Source: an uncultured Bacteroidia bacterium
Lineage (GTDB): Bacteria; Bacteroidota; Bacteroidia; Bacteroidales; UBA932
Direction: 5' to 3'
Assembly (NCBI GenBank): GCA_902767465.1
Contig: CACXHM010000106.1
Span: 1 to 12,250 of the forward strand
DNA: 12,250 nt
Positions 1 through 7,696 of this stretch are shown here, piece after piece (within the stretch, counting starts at the first letter, position 1; every line of letters begins with the position of its first letter). The position numbers were made by a program, and so were the translations under genes. The notes below the pieces were generated by a model, which saw nothing but the letters and a program-made list of their open reading frames with translations, did not search any database and was not told the DNA's origin.

Positions 1-1
1 C

Positions 2-3000
2 CTTAAAGGTAAATCCGCCGATTTTGAAGCGCTTCGCGACGATTGCAAGGCATTTGAAAATAAACGGAAGGCTTTCAAGGGTGAAGAAAAAAAGATAGCC
101 GACTGCTGCATCACAGCCAGGAACCTGCTGGAAACAATGTCGTACAAAAATGTCAACGCTTCCATTACCGACAGCAGGCTGACCATAAGGATGAACAACC
201 TCGACGCCGTTACGGCCCAGCTGTTCCGCGGCAAGGAGAAGGTCTGGGAAAAATATCTCACAAATCCATATAAAAGTTATTATGTGGAGGACAGGCTGCT
301 GCTCGACATCCCCGAAATTCCCGATGGCACCTACACCCTGAAATGTTTCCGCGACAAAGTCTCCGACGACGCTACTTATAACAAATACACCATTTCGGCA
401 AGCGTCCGCCGGGATGCTGCCGGACTCGCATTATGGGCAGCGGATTTTCTAAGCGGGGAACCTCTCAAAAAGGTTGATGTAGAACTGCTTAAGGACGATA
501 AGGTTTTAAAGACGGAAAGCCTGACACTAGACGGATACACTACCCTCCCGGCGTCGCTCATTCCTGATTTCTCAGACAAAAAAGGCGGCTATGCGCTGAG
601 AGTCCGCTGCAATGACGGACGCGAACGCGCATCCAGGGCGATATGGCTCTACGACTACAGGCAGGACGCCGTTGGCGAGCAGAACGAACTCCACGCCATA
701 ATCCTCACTGACCGCGGAGCATACAACCCGGATGAAACCCTGCATTTCAAGGCAATACTCTACCGGGGCACATATACCCTCCGACCTGCAGACAAGGGCA
801 TCGAAACTGACGTCTGCCTGTATGATGCACAAAACAAACTGATAGAACAAAAGAAGCTGATCACCAACGAGTTCGGCAGCATCGCCGGAGAATTCACGCT
901 GAAGCGTGCCGAACGCAACGGACAATACCGGCTCAGCATCTCCTGCAACGGAAAACAGCTGAACAGCAGATACGTGCGGGTAGATGATTATGTCTTCCCC
1001 AGTTTCGACCTCATCTTCGACAAAACTTCCACCTTCGAACATCCTGTAAAGGAGATCCGCACCGGAGGCAGCGTTTTCGCATATTCCGGGCATTCCCTCA
1101 GCGGCGCCAACATCCGATATAGCGTAAGGCATTATAGCGAAGAATGGGCTTCGGGCATCATCCACCCCGATGCAGACGGTCGTTTCGAGCTGGTATTCCC
1201 TACCGACAGCACCAACAGTTCTTCCTACGACTGGTATCAGATAAATGTGCGGGTGACCGACCCCACGGGTGAGACCCTCGAATGGAGCAGGAGCATCAGC
1301 ATCCGGCCGCAGAACACTCCTCGGGTGCAGAGGGAATATTTCTTCGACGAGAACAACAAGGACGGACGCCTCGAACTAAAGGTTGTTGCGGGCGATAAAC
1401 CCGTTTGGATGGTGGTGGAAGCGCATGGCCCGGATGGCAAATTGCTGTGGAAAAGGATGGATCGGTTCGCTCCGGCAATGAATGGAAAAGAACCGGCCGA
1501 AACCACGATAAGCTACACTTTGAAAGATGACGATCCCGAAGTGGTAGATATATCGGTCATCTATTTCCAGAACAAGTCGTGCTACAGCCGCAGCTGCACC
1601 CTCCGCAAACCCGACCGCCGCTGGGACCTTGAACTCGGCTTCACCAGATTCCTCGATACCACCGTTCCTGGCACGGGATATACCTTCGATATCAAGACAG
1701 CAGCCGGAGTGGAATGCGCCGCCACTGTCTTCGACAAGAGCACCGAGCGCTACGCCGGCAACCAATGGTTGCACCTTCGCGCCGCCTCCATCCCCGGTCC
1801 TTCCCTCTACCGGAGCACCGAAACCGGCACCGACCAGACAAGCAGCAGGATAATGGTGCGCGGCCTTGGAAGCGCAAAACTCATGAGCAAAGCCGCCAAT
1901 GTTGCAATGATGGCCGACTCCGTTGCAGAAGTAGCCGAAGAAGAAGCGGCCGCTCTGCCATACAACGCGCCCGCTGGAGATGACGCCGCGGCCGACATTC
2001 CCCTTAGGGAGAATTTCGCGAACACCATCGCATGGGAACCTTTCCTCAGAAGCGATTCCGACGGGCGCATCAGTTTCAGTTTCACGAACGCCGACAAACT
2101 TTCGACATATTACGTGCAGCTTTTCGCTCACGACAAATCCATGCGGAACGAGGTTCTCCGCCGGGAAATGGTGGTCACCATCCCCGTGAAGATCAGCATG
2201 GTACAGCCCCAGTTCCTTTATGAAGGCGACAAATATGTGGCGCGGGTGGCCCTTTCCAGCGCCATGTCGAAGGACATCAGAGGCACCCTTACCGTGCAGC
2301 TGCTCGACGGCACCGACCACAAGACATCTCCGATCCGCACGACGGTATCTTGCGAAATCTCGGTCCCTGCCAAAGGCTCAGCCACCCAGGATGTCGTGCT
2401 AACCGCACCAGGCATCGAGAATCTCGGCATCAAGGCCGTCTTCCGTCCTGAGTCCGGAAGTTTCGGAGCAGATGCGGTTTTTGTCAGCGTCCCTGTTAAA
2501 AAGGCCGAGCAATCCCTTACAGAGGCCCATTCTGCAGTACTGCTCGACGGCCGGGACAAGGCCGCGCTGGAGGCAGAACTCCGAGCATTGTTCGAAAATG
2601 TGGACAGTTCTGTACCTGAACTGCAGGAGATCAACATCCGCAAGATGATCGAGGAGGCCCTTCCGGAAGAATTGGAGCCACGCTGCGACAACGCAATCGC
2701 ACTTGCCCGCAGCCTATATGCCCGGTCGCTCTGTAGCGCTCTCGCAGGCAACCGCTCCCTCCTCATGACAGACCCCGAACGGCTGTCTCCCTCCTTCGAC
2801 AGGGATGGTGCCATTGCAAAGCTTCTCGCCTGCCGGAACTCCGACGGAGGCTTCGGATGGTTCGCCGGCATGGATTCGTCGCCCCTTGTTACCGCCGTAG
2901 TCCTGAGGCTGGTCCGCGGCCTGGGAATCGTCGACGACGCATCCGCCGTCAGGTTTATCGATTCCCTCTATTTCGCAAAGGAAAAGAAAGGATGGTGGTA

Positions 3001-4024
3001 CCGTGGGCTTACCCTTGAGCAGTATCTGTCGGTGCGCAGCCTATTCCCTGAGATAGAGTTCAAACAGAAAACCGATGCGGACTTCCGCAAGGCTGCTCGC
3101 GCCTATCTGGTGCCCTCGAAGGCACGTGGACTGAACGGAATGATTGCTGCCAAGGCCCGCAGGGTGCAGACGCTGGACAAGTTCCTGTCGTTAAAGGGAG
3201 GCACCGCCCTTGCTTCAAAGATGGGAGTGCGTCTGGGAACGGCATCCAAGCTCCGCAAATCCCTTGCCGCCGACGTAGCATCGCTTGTTGAATATGCCCA
3301 GCCACATAAAAACGGAGGCGTCTATTACCCGAATGCAGTCATGCCATGGAGAGGTCTTCTGGAGACCGAACTTGATGCCCATTGCGACCTCATCTCCATC
3401 ATGGACTCCTTCTCGCACCAGGAAATAGCCAATGGTATCCGCCTGTGGATAATGCTGCAGAAAGAGACTCAGGACTGGAAGCAGGATCCCGGCTATATCA
3501 GAGCCATCGGTGCCGTCCTTTCAGGCCCCGATTCGGTGCTGGATACCAAAGTACTCGCGCTCAAGGCCACTTACACCCTGCCGTTTGAACAGATCCGTGC
3601 ATCCGGCAACGGAATGACGATAACTGCATCATCCGGACTTTCCGGCACCGAAGGCAATTCCACCGTCATCCCCGGCAATACCGGGGGGCCTCTGCGCATC
3701 GGCGACCGCGTGCACCTCACCTACACCGTCACCAATGAAGAAAACCGCAGTTTCGTAAAGGTGACAATTCCCTTTGGAGCAGGGCTTGTGCCTGTTAATC
3801 AGGTGTCCGGCTACCAATGGGGGCGCTACCGCAACGTGCTCGCGGACCGGATAGAATACTGGTATGAGGTTTATCCGGAAGAGAAGACCGAACTCAGCGA
3901 AGAGTTCTTTGTCACCAGGGCTGGATCTTTCCAGGCACCGGTAGCTGAGATTGAATGTGAATATGCTCCGCACTACAGGGCGAATGACTTCTGGCGCGGA
4001 AGACTCGAAATAACTGCCGAATGA
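2..4024 (+). CDS. alpha-2-macroglobulin family protein, 5'-truncated by window edge
   Basis: This is the C-terminal 1340 residues of a large bacterial alpha-2-macroglobulin, a family that in Gram-negative bacteria sits in the periplasm or on the inner membrane and is thought to trap proteases. The frame is open from the window edge, so the ATG at 137 is internal and the true start with any signal peptide lies upstream. An MG2-like strand motif (TDRGAYNPDETLHFK) lies near 705-750. An acidic, alanine-rich, bait-like stretch lies near 1915-1990. The A2M domain signature RENFANTIAWEPFL lies near 2008-2050, and the thioester-type helical domain, including DGGFGWFAG, runs from about 2530 to 3480. 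The GC-E-Q thioester motif expected at the start of that domain is absent. Its stop overlaps the truB start as ATGA, so the two are probably cotranscribed. Family assignment is strong; protease inhibition is inferred. Confidence 0.93.
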   Translation, partial: LKGKSADFEALRDDCKAFENKRKAFKGEEKKIADCCITARNLLETMSYKNVNASITDSRLTIRMNNLDAVTAQLFRGKEKVWEKYLTNPYKSYYVEDRLLLDIPEIPDGTYTLKCFRDKVSDDATYNKYTISASVRRDAAGLALWAADFLSGEPLKKVDVELLKDDKVLKTESLTLDGYTTLPASLIPDFSDKKGGYALRVRCNDGRERASRAIWLYDYRQDAVGEQNELHAIILTDRGAYNPDETLHFKAILYRGTYTLRPADKGIETDVCLYDAQNKLIEQKKLITNEFGSIAGEFTLKRAERNGQYRLSISCNGKQLNSRYVRVDDYVFPSFDLIFDKTSTFEHPVKEIRTGGSVFAYSGHSLSGANIRYSVRHYSEEWASGIIHPDADGRFELVFPTDSTNSSSYDWYQINVRVTDPTGETLEWSRSISIRPQNTPRVQREYFFDENNKDGRLELKVVAGDKPVWMVVEAHGPDGKLLWKRMDRFAPAMNGKEPAETTISYTLKDDDPEVVDISVIYFQNKSCYSRSCTLRKPDRRWDLELGFTRFLDTTVPGTGYTFDIKTAAGVECAATVFDKSTERYAGNQWLHLRAASIPGPSLYRSTETGTDQTSSRIMVRGLGSAKLMSKAANVAMMADSVAEVAEEEAAALPYNAPAGDDAAADIPLRENFANTIAWEPFLRSDSDGRISFSFTNADKLSTYYVQLFAHDKSMRNEVLRREMVVTIPVKISMVQPQFLYEGDKYVARVALSSAMSKDIRGTLTVQLLDGTDHKTSPIRTTVSCEISVPAKGSATQDVVLTAPGIENLGIKAVFRPESGSFGADAVFVSVPVKKAEQSLTEAHSAVLLDGRDKAALEAELRALFENVDSSVPELQEINIRKMIEEALPEELEPRCDNAIALARSLYARSLCSALAGNRSLLMTDPERLSPSFDRDGAIAKLLACRNSDGGFGWFAGMDSSPLVTAVVLRLVRGLGIVDDASAVRFIDSLYFAKEKKGWWYRGLTLEQYLSVRSLFPEIEFKQKTDADFRKAARAYLVPSKARGLNGMIAAKARRVQTLDKFLSLKGGTALASKMGVRLGTASKLRKSLAADVASLVEYAQPHKNGGVYYPNAVMPWRGLLETELDAHCDLISIMDSFSHQEIANGIRLWIMLQKETQDWKQDPGYIRAIGAVLSGPDSVLDTKVLALKATYTLPFEQIRASGNGMTITASSGLSGTEGNSTVIPGNTGGPLRIGDRVHLTYTVTNEENRSFVKVTIPFGAGLVPVNQVSGYQWGRYRNVLADRIEYWYEVYPEEKTELSEEFFVTRAGSFQAPVAEIECEYAPHYRANDFWRGRLEITAE

Positions 4025-4953
4025 GTTACCTTGTGCTGCAACGCGGAATGGTCCTGAGCCATTCGATAGAGGATTATCCCGACGGGATAGTGCTCGTGAT
4101 AGACAAACCCTACCGCTGGACTTCGGCAGATGTTATCCGCAAGGTGAAATGGATGGCGATAAAGCATTTCGGAAAACGGAATCTCAAGGTAGGGCACGCC
4201 GGCACGCTTGATCCGCTGGCCACAGGAGTGCTGCTGGTGTGCATCGGCAGGGCCACCAAACTTGCCGAGACCTTCCAGAAAGCCCCCAAGCAGTATATTG
4301 CAGGTGTCACATTCGGCGCTACCACGGCATCGTACGACCTGGAGAAAGAGGTGGATCAGTTCTACCCTCTGGATGGTGTCAGCGAGGCAACTCTGCGAGC
4401 AGTCCTCCCTTCCTTTATCGGGGAGCAGGATCAGGTGGCTCCCCTTTTCAGCGCAAAAAGCGTGGACGGTGTCCGGGTGTATGAACTTGCCAGGAAGCGG
4501 CACAAGGCCGGACTTCCCGTAGATGATCTGGACATCCTGCATGCCAGCCGGATCAATATCTACTCGCTGGAACTGTTATCTTACACAGCCCTGGCAGGCA
4601 AACCCGCTGATCCGGTTCGCGGCTGCGCCGCTCATCCCTCCCAAACTGCGGCTGGGCCCCTCCCTCTAACGAATCCGAGTGTGGATACGCCTCTCAGCGG
4701 GATTGCCTGCCAGAGCAACAGTTCAACCGCAAGCAACAGAATCAACGTCGCGAGCGTGCCGGCAGGCCTCCCCCAGACCGAGATTCTCGTAGACTGCAGC
4801 AAGGGCACCTATATCCGCGCCCTTGCCCGCGACCTCGGCGAAGCGCTGGGCGGCGGAGCCTTCCTGCATTCCCTGCGCCGCACCCGAAACGGAGGCTTCA
4901 CCGCAGACCAGGCCCTGAGTATCCAAGACCTGGCCAGTCTTATTTCGTCATAA
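4021..4953 (+). CDS. truB: tRNA pseudouridine(55) synthase TruB with an unusual internal insertion
   Basis: TruB converts U55 of the tRNA T-arm to pseudouridine in the cytoplasm. The N-terminal catalytic block is intact: DKPYRWTSADVI (28-39), then GHAGTLDPLATGVL (58-71) with catalytic Asp64. The second half has the conserved SKGTYIRALARDLGEALGGG (260-279) and LRRTR. Bacteroidales homologues are about 230-250 residues; this one is 310. The extra length is one loop: after YSLELLSY (to about 187) and before TEILVDCSKG (from 253) there are about 65 residues where roughly 12 are usual. Residues 191-231 are encoded by a 123-bp palindrome-ended segment, followed by a Ser/Asn-rich linker (232-252). 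The reading frame and all catalytic motifs survive, so the enzyme is probably active. The start ATG overlaps the upstream stop (ATGA); the next Met (residue 10) is less likely. The 3' end overlaps the convergent lipoprotein gene by 14 bp. Confidence 0.96.
   Translation: MSYLVLQRGMVLSHSIEDYPDGIVLVIDKPYRWTSADVIRKVKWMAIKHFGKRNLKVGHAGTLDPLATGVLLVCIGRATKLAETFQKAPKQYIAGVTFGATTASYDLEKEVDQFYPLDGVSEATLRAVLPSFIGEQDQVAPLFSAKSVDGVRVYELARKRHKAGLPVDDLDILHASRINIYSLELLSYTALAGKPADPVRGCAAHPSQTAAGPLPLTNPSVDTPLSGIACQSNSSTASNRINVASVPAGLPQTEILVDCSKGTYIRALARDLGEALGGGAFLHSLRRTRNGGFTADQALSIQDLASLISS
4591..4713. repeat. Palindrome-ended 123-bp segment inserted in frame in truB
   Basis: The left arm 4591-4610 and the right arm 4694-4713 are reverse complements at 19 of 20 positions. 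Inside them are a second, weaker inverted pair (CGGTTCG at 4613-4619 against CGAATCCG at 4670-4677) and a small hairpin GCGGC-TGC-GCCGC at 4619-4631. The unit is exactly 41 codons and starts on a codon boundary. The arms encode unrelated peptides (LAGKPA and LSGIACQ), so the symmetry is a DNA or RNA property, not a protein one. It lies exactly where TruB carries extra residues. No clear target-site duplication is visible. Insertion of a palindromic repeat is the best reading, but other copies are needed to prove mobility. Confidence 0.7.
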
Positions 4954-6193
4954 ACGATTTTGTGAATATCTTGCTCGTAGGCTTACCATCGGCGCTGCAA
5001 TAAGCTGCAAATATTGCATATTCCGTTTTCGAGTCAAGATTATCGAAATCGTACGACACAGCCCCCTGGTCTAAATAATCTGCAAAGGTACCGTTGTCTT
5101 TCAATTCTTTCACATAAACATCGAAGATGGTGTCTGCACCATATTTATCTAATCCCTCTTTGCTGACAATATCCCAATAATAAGTGCCCGAGGCATTCGG
5201 AGACAGTGTTACCGTGCAGGAAGTACTTGTTATACTTGAAACACTTATACTAATAGTCTCTTCAGAGGCCACAGGTCCTCCCTGCACGGGACGGATGTAT
5301 CGACCAATGTATCTGTCACCAGTTACTATCTTGTATGAATAATGCTCATAAGTATAATATGCTTTGGAGCCACTATATAATGTCGATGACCAATATGGTG
5401 TCTCAGAAGAATCTGGGAAAAAGAGAACATTTCCTGTAGTCTCACTCACGAACGCAGTTCCGGGTGTTTCATGATATTCAATAGAATAGTCAACACTATT
5501 CTCAAGCAGCTCGTCTATTTCTTCTCTCGTTGGAATTCGCCAGTTTCCTCCCAATTTCGCATTAGCAGCATCATCTGCCATATCCAATACTGTTTTTCCG
5601 TCAGAGGAATTGTATTTGGAATATGTATTGCTTGAATAGAATTTATAATTATCAAGAGAAAAACTGCTTTTTGTTTTAGTTTCACCCCATGCGTATTTAT
5701 CTCCCATATCCTCTACTTTCTTCGATCCAAGATTGCATGACGCCCATTTGACACTTAACCCCATATCAATGGCGTCTCCTGAAGAAGGAACTATTTCTCT
5801 GGTCTTGAAAGTTTTTATTTCTCCAAAAAACGTTTCCCCGCCTCGGGAGGCATAGGCCCTATAATAATAAAGACCTCCGCCAGGTTCAACACGAATCTCG
5901 CACTTAAAGCGATTATTTGCATCTTTTTCATTAGCCTCCCTAGTTGCCGGATCTCTGGTAAGGTCAGTATCGGAGAACATGATTCCATAAACAACAGAAA
6001 CGCCCAGGAGAGGCTCCACATTACAGGTTCCATTTATTATAACTGTCTCATACCCTTCGTATGAGTAATCACCGGTAATGACTTCCTTGCCAGTGGCTGT
6101 ACCAGGATCAGTACCAGTGCCGGAAACGGACTCTTTTGGTGAACAGGCAAATAAAGCTAATGACAAAAGCAATAAGATGGCCGAACGTTTCAT
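4940..6193 (-). CDS. Surface/periplasmic lipoprotein with Fibrobacter-succinogenes-major-type domain
   Basis: A 417-residue predicted lipoprotein. The start at 6193 is chosen because it gives a clean signal peptide: MKRS, a leucine-rich segment, and lipobox LFAC with Cys17. The longer frame from 6238 would bury it behind 15 polar and mixed residues. Residues about 40-132 look like a fibronectin/Ig-type sandwich ending in YYYRAYA and GEIKTFKT. Residues about 143-304 match the domain common in Bacteroidales surface proteins (DMGLSVKWASCNLG, YAWGET, LGGNWRIPTREE, PYWSSTLY, YIRPVQ). Residues 311-417 are another beta-sandwich. No enzymatic motif is seen; binding or adhesion at the cell surface is inference. 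It is clearly AT-richer than its neighbours, which may indicate transfer or relaxed selection. It stands alone on its strand, and its 3' end overlaps that of truB by 14 bp. Confidence 0.88.
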   Translation of the reverse strand: MKRSAILLLLSLALFACSPKESVSGTGTDPGTATGKEVITGDYSYEGYETVIINGTCNVEPLLGVSVVYGIMFSDTDLTRDPATREANEKDANNRFKCEIRVEPGGGLYYYRAYASRGGETFFGEIKTFKTREIVPSSGDAIDMGLSVKWASCNLGSKKVEDMGDKYAWGETKTKSSFSLDNYKFYSSNTYSKYNSSDGKTVLDMADDAANAKLGGNWRIPTREEIDELLENSVDYSIEYHETPGTAFVSETTGNVLFFPDSSETPYWSSTLYSGSKAYYTYEHYSYKIVTGDRYIGRYIRPVQGGPVASEETISISVSSITSTSCTVTLSPNASGTYYWDIVSKEGLDKYGADTIFDVYVKELKDNGTFADYLDQGAVSYDFDNLDSKTEYAIFAAYCSADGKPTSKIFTKSFMTK

Positions 6194-6238
6194 CGTGATT
6201 TGAATTAGTTTGAAAATAATGTGACTCATTTTGGGCAC

Positions 6239-6286
6239 AAAAAAAATGAACCCGAAGAACTATATCAAGTTCATTCAGGTTCATTT
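6239..6286 (-). terminator. Intrinsic terminator of the DUF486 gene
   Basis: Read on the minus strand, AAATGAACC (6286-6278) pairs with GGTTCATTT (6252-6244). TGAA pairs with TTCG including one wobble, one T is bulged, and GAACT pairs with AGTTC around a TGATAT loop, giving about 18 bp. A run of eight T follows directly (6246-6239, overlapping the last stem T's). It starts about 20 nt after the stop of the DUF486 gene and would insulate the lipoprotein gene downstream. Confidence 0.8.
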
Positions 6287-6287
6287 A
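6251..6287. repeat. 37-bp direct repeat, copy 1 (hairpin sequence)
   Basis: This stretch is identical over 37 bp to 8040-8076, in the same orientation. Here it forms most of the terminator after the DUF486 gene. Together with copy 2 it brackets a 1.75-kb block containing both DMT-type genes and a barrel remnant. Flanking bases beyond the 37 bp do not match between copies. Confidence 0.9.
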
Positions 6288-6306
6288 GCCGTTTCACGTC
6301 AGGGCC

Positions 6307-6675
6307 TCATTTAAGGAACGCGAAGAACACCGCGAGCACCAGACAGGCAAAGGCGGCGATATGGTTCCAATGGATTGCCTGGCCTTTGAAAACGAACATC
6401 ACTATCACCGTGAAAACGGTGAGCGATATCGCTTCCTGAATCACCTTCAGCTGCATAAGGCTGAAAGGTCCCCCGTTGCCGGAAAAGCCGATCCGGTTGG
6501 CAGGAACGGTGAGGCAATACTCAAAAAAGGCTATTCCCCAGGAGAACAGAATGACCAGAATCAGCGGCCAGCCCGTGGATATCTTCATTTCACTTAATTT
6601 CAGATGGCCGTACCACGCGAATGTCATGAAAACGTTCGAAGCCACCAGCATCAAGACAGTCCATATTCCGTTCAT
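6307..6675 (-). CDS. DMT-superfamily small membrane protein (DUF486)
   Basis: A 122-residue protein with four hydrophobic segments, matching the DUF486 family related to drug/metabolite transporters. Recognisable features are MNGIWTVLMLVASNVFMTFAWYG at the start, the central WGIAFFEYCLTVPANRIG, the QLKVIQEAISL segment, and a final hydrophobic helix ending FFAFLK. The ATG at 6675 is preferred over a TTG at 6702 because family members begin just before the first helix and the TTG overlaps the predicted -7 element. Substrate is unknown; the half-transporter size suggests a dimer, as in small multidrug resistance proteins (inference). It diverges from the EamA gene and ends at a strong terminator. 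Confidence 0.88.
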   Translation of the reverse strand: MNGIWTVLMLVASNVFMTFAWYGHLKLSEMKISTGWPLILVILFSWGIAFFEYCLTVPANRIGFSGNGGPFSLMQLKVIQEAISLTVFTVIVMFVFKGQAIHWNHIAAFACLVLAVFFAFLK

Positions 6676-6699
6676 CGCAAGACATTTTGACAGAGGGTG

Positions 6700-6707
6700 C
6701 AAAGATA
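6700..6707 (-). promoter_or_regulatory. Bacteroidetes -7 element upstream of the DUF486 gene
   Basis: The minus strand reads TATCTTTG, a perfect match to TAnnTTTG, about 24 nt upstream of the ATG at 6675. A TTTG at 6737-6734 is 26 nt upstream, longer than the usual spacing to a -33 element, so only the -7 part is convincing. Confidence 0.5.
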
Positions 6708-6719
6708 GCAGTATTTGCG

Positions 6720-6727
6720 TATATTTG
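6720..6727 (+). promoter_or_regulatory. Bacteroidetes -7 element upstream of the EamA gene
   Basis: TATATTTG, a perfect TAnnTTTG match, ends 29 nt before the ATG at 6757. A similar TATTTG lies at 6712-6717. The -33 TTG at normal spacing is missing; TTTTG at 6685-6689 is too far away. The element faces the minus-strand -7 box at 6700-6707 with 12 bp between them, so the divergent promoters may compete or share control. Confidence 0.5.
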
Positions 6728-6756
6728 CGCTCCCAAAATTGAGAATACTGGTTTTG

Positions 6757-7659
6757 ATGCCAAATATCGAAATAAAGAAACGGCGGCTGGCAGGTTATCT
6801 GGCCGGATTCATCGCAGGGGTCTCCTATGGGACCAATCCGCTGTTTGCGAAACCCCTTCTGGAGAGCGGAGTTCCGGTTCTGGTCATGCTCTTTTTCCGC
6901 TACGGCATTTCTGCTGCCATCCTTGCTGCGTGGATGCTTGCAAAACGTGAACGATTCCGGGTAAAAAGCGGCGAAATCGCCCTTCTCGCCCTCTTGGGTA
7001 TCCTATTCGCCTTTAGCAGCATCTTCCTGTTTTTCTCCTATGAGTTCATCCCTTCGGGGCTTGCCACGACGCTGGTGTACCTCTATCCGGTGTTCGTCGC
7101 CCTCATCATGGTCTTCCTGCGGTTCTATCCGAGCTGGCAGACATGGCTTTCCATCGCAGCCACCTTCGGAGGGATACTCCTGCTGTCCAGCCCTTCCCAG
7201 GGGGCATCCATCCGGCTTCCAGGCATCATCCTGGCCGTCGCATCAGCACTGAGTTACGCATTTTACCTTGTCATCGTAAACCGGAGCAAGCGGATCAAGA
7301 ATGTCTCCGAGCATACGTTGACTCTTTATGCAATGCTGACTGGAACAGCCCTGTTCGCAGCCATCCGTACAGTTCAGGGCGGAAGCATCACGGAAGGCGT
7401 TGACACCCTCTGCGACTGGGGGAACCTCTTTGGCCTCGCCATCGTCCCGACGATGATATCACTGCTTACCTTGGCGATATCCTCCCGATATATAGGTCCC
7501 ACTAAGACCTCCATCCTCGGAGTCTTCGAACCCTTGACCGCAATCATGATCGGGACCCTTCTTTTCGGAGAGCCCTTGACTGTGAAAATGGGAATAGGCG
7601 TTGCGGTCTGCATCGCCGCCGTGGTTTTCATGATCCTGCGGCCTGGAAAGCAGTATTAA
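6757..7659 (+). CDS. EamA/DMT-family 10-TM transporter
   Basis: A 300-residue inner-membrane protein with about ten hydrophobic helices arranged as two EamA repeats. The first repeat starts GYLAGFIAGVSYGTNPLFAKPLL and includes SGLATTLVYLYPVFVALIM. The second starts with LPGIILAVASALSYAFYLVIV and contains SSRYIGPTKTSILGVFEPLTAIMIGTLLFGEPLT, the typical segment near the end of helix 9. The family exports or imports metabolites, amino acids or drugs; the substrate cannot be read from sequence. The ATG at 6757 is chosen over the TTG at 6715, which would place start codons within the promoter. It diverges from the DUF486 gene, so two DMT-superfamily proteins share one promoter region. Confidence 0.93.
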   Translation: MPNIEIKKRRLAGYLAGFIAGVSYGTNPLFAKPLLESGVPVLVMLFFRYGISAAILAAWMLAKRERFRVKSGEIALLALLGILFAFSSIFLFFSYEFIPSGLATTLVYLYPVFVALIMVFLRFYPSWQTWLSIAATFGGILLLSSPSQGASIRLPGIILAVASALSYAFYLVIVNRSKRIKNVSEHTLTLYAMLTGTALFAAIRTVQGGSITEGVDTLCDWGNLFGLAIVPTMISLLTLAISSRYIGPTKTSILGVFEPLTAIMIGTLLFGEPLTVKMGIGVAVCIAAVVFMILRPGKQY

Positions 7660-7696
7660 CCCTTTCCGTCCTTCCACATCACAAGGCCTGCGTAAA

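Noticed and set aside
137..139. ATG at 137 as start of the macroglobulin gene
   Set aside because: The frame is open to the window edge, and the upstream residues look like continuing protein; no signal peptide follows this Met.
1376..2320. 314-codon open frame on - inside the macroglobulin gene
   Set aside because: It is a GC-driven antisense shadow; macroglobulin motifs are on the plus strand.
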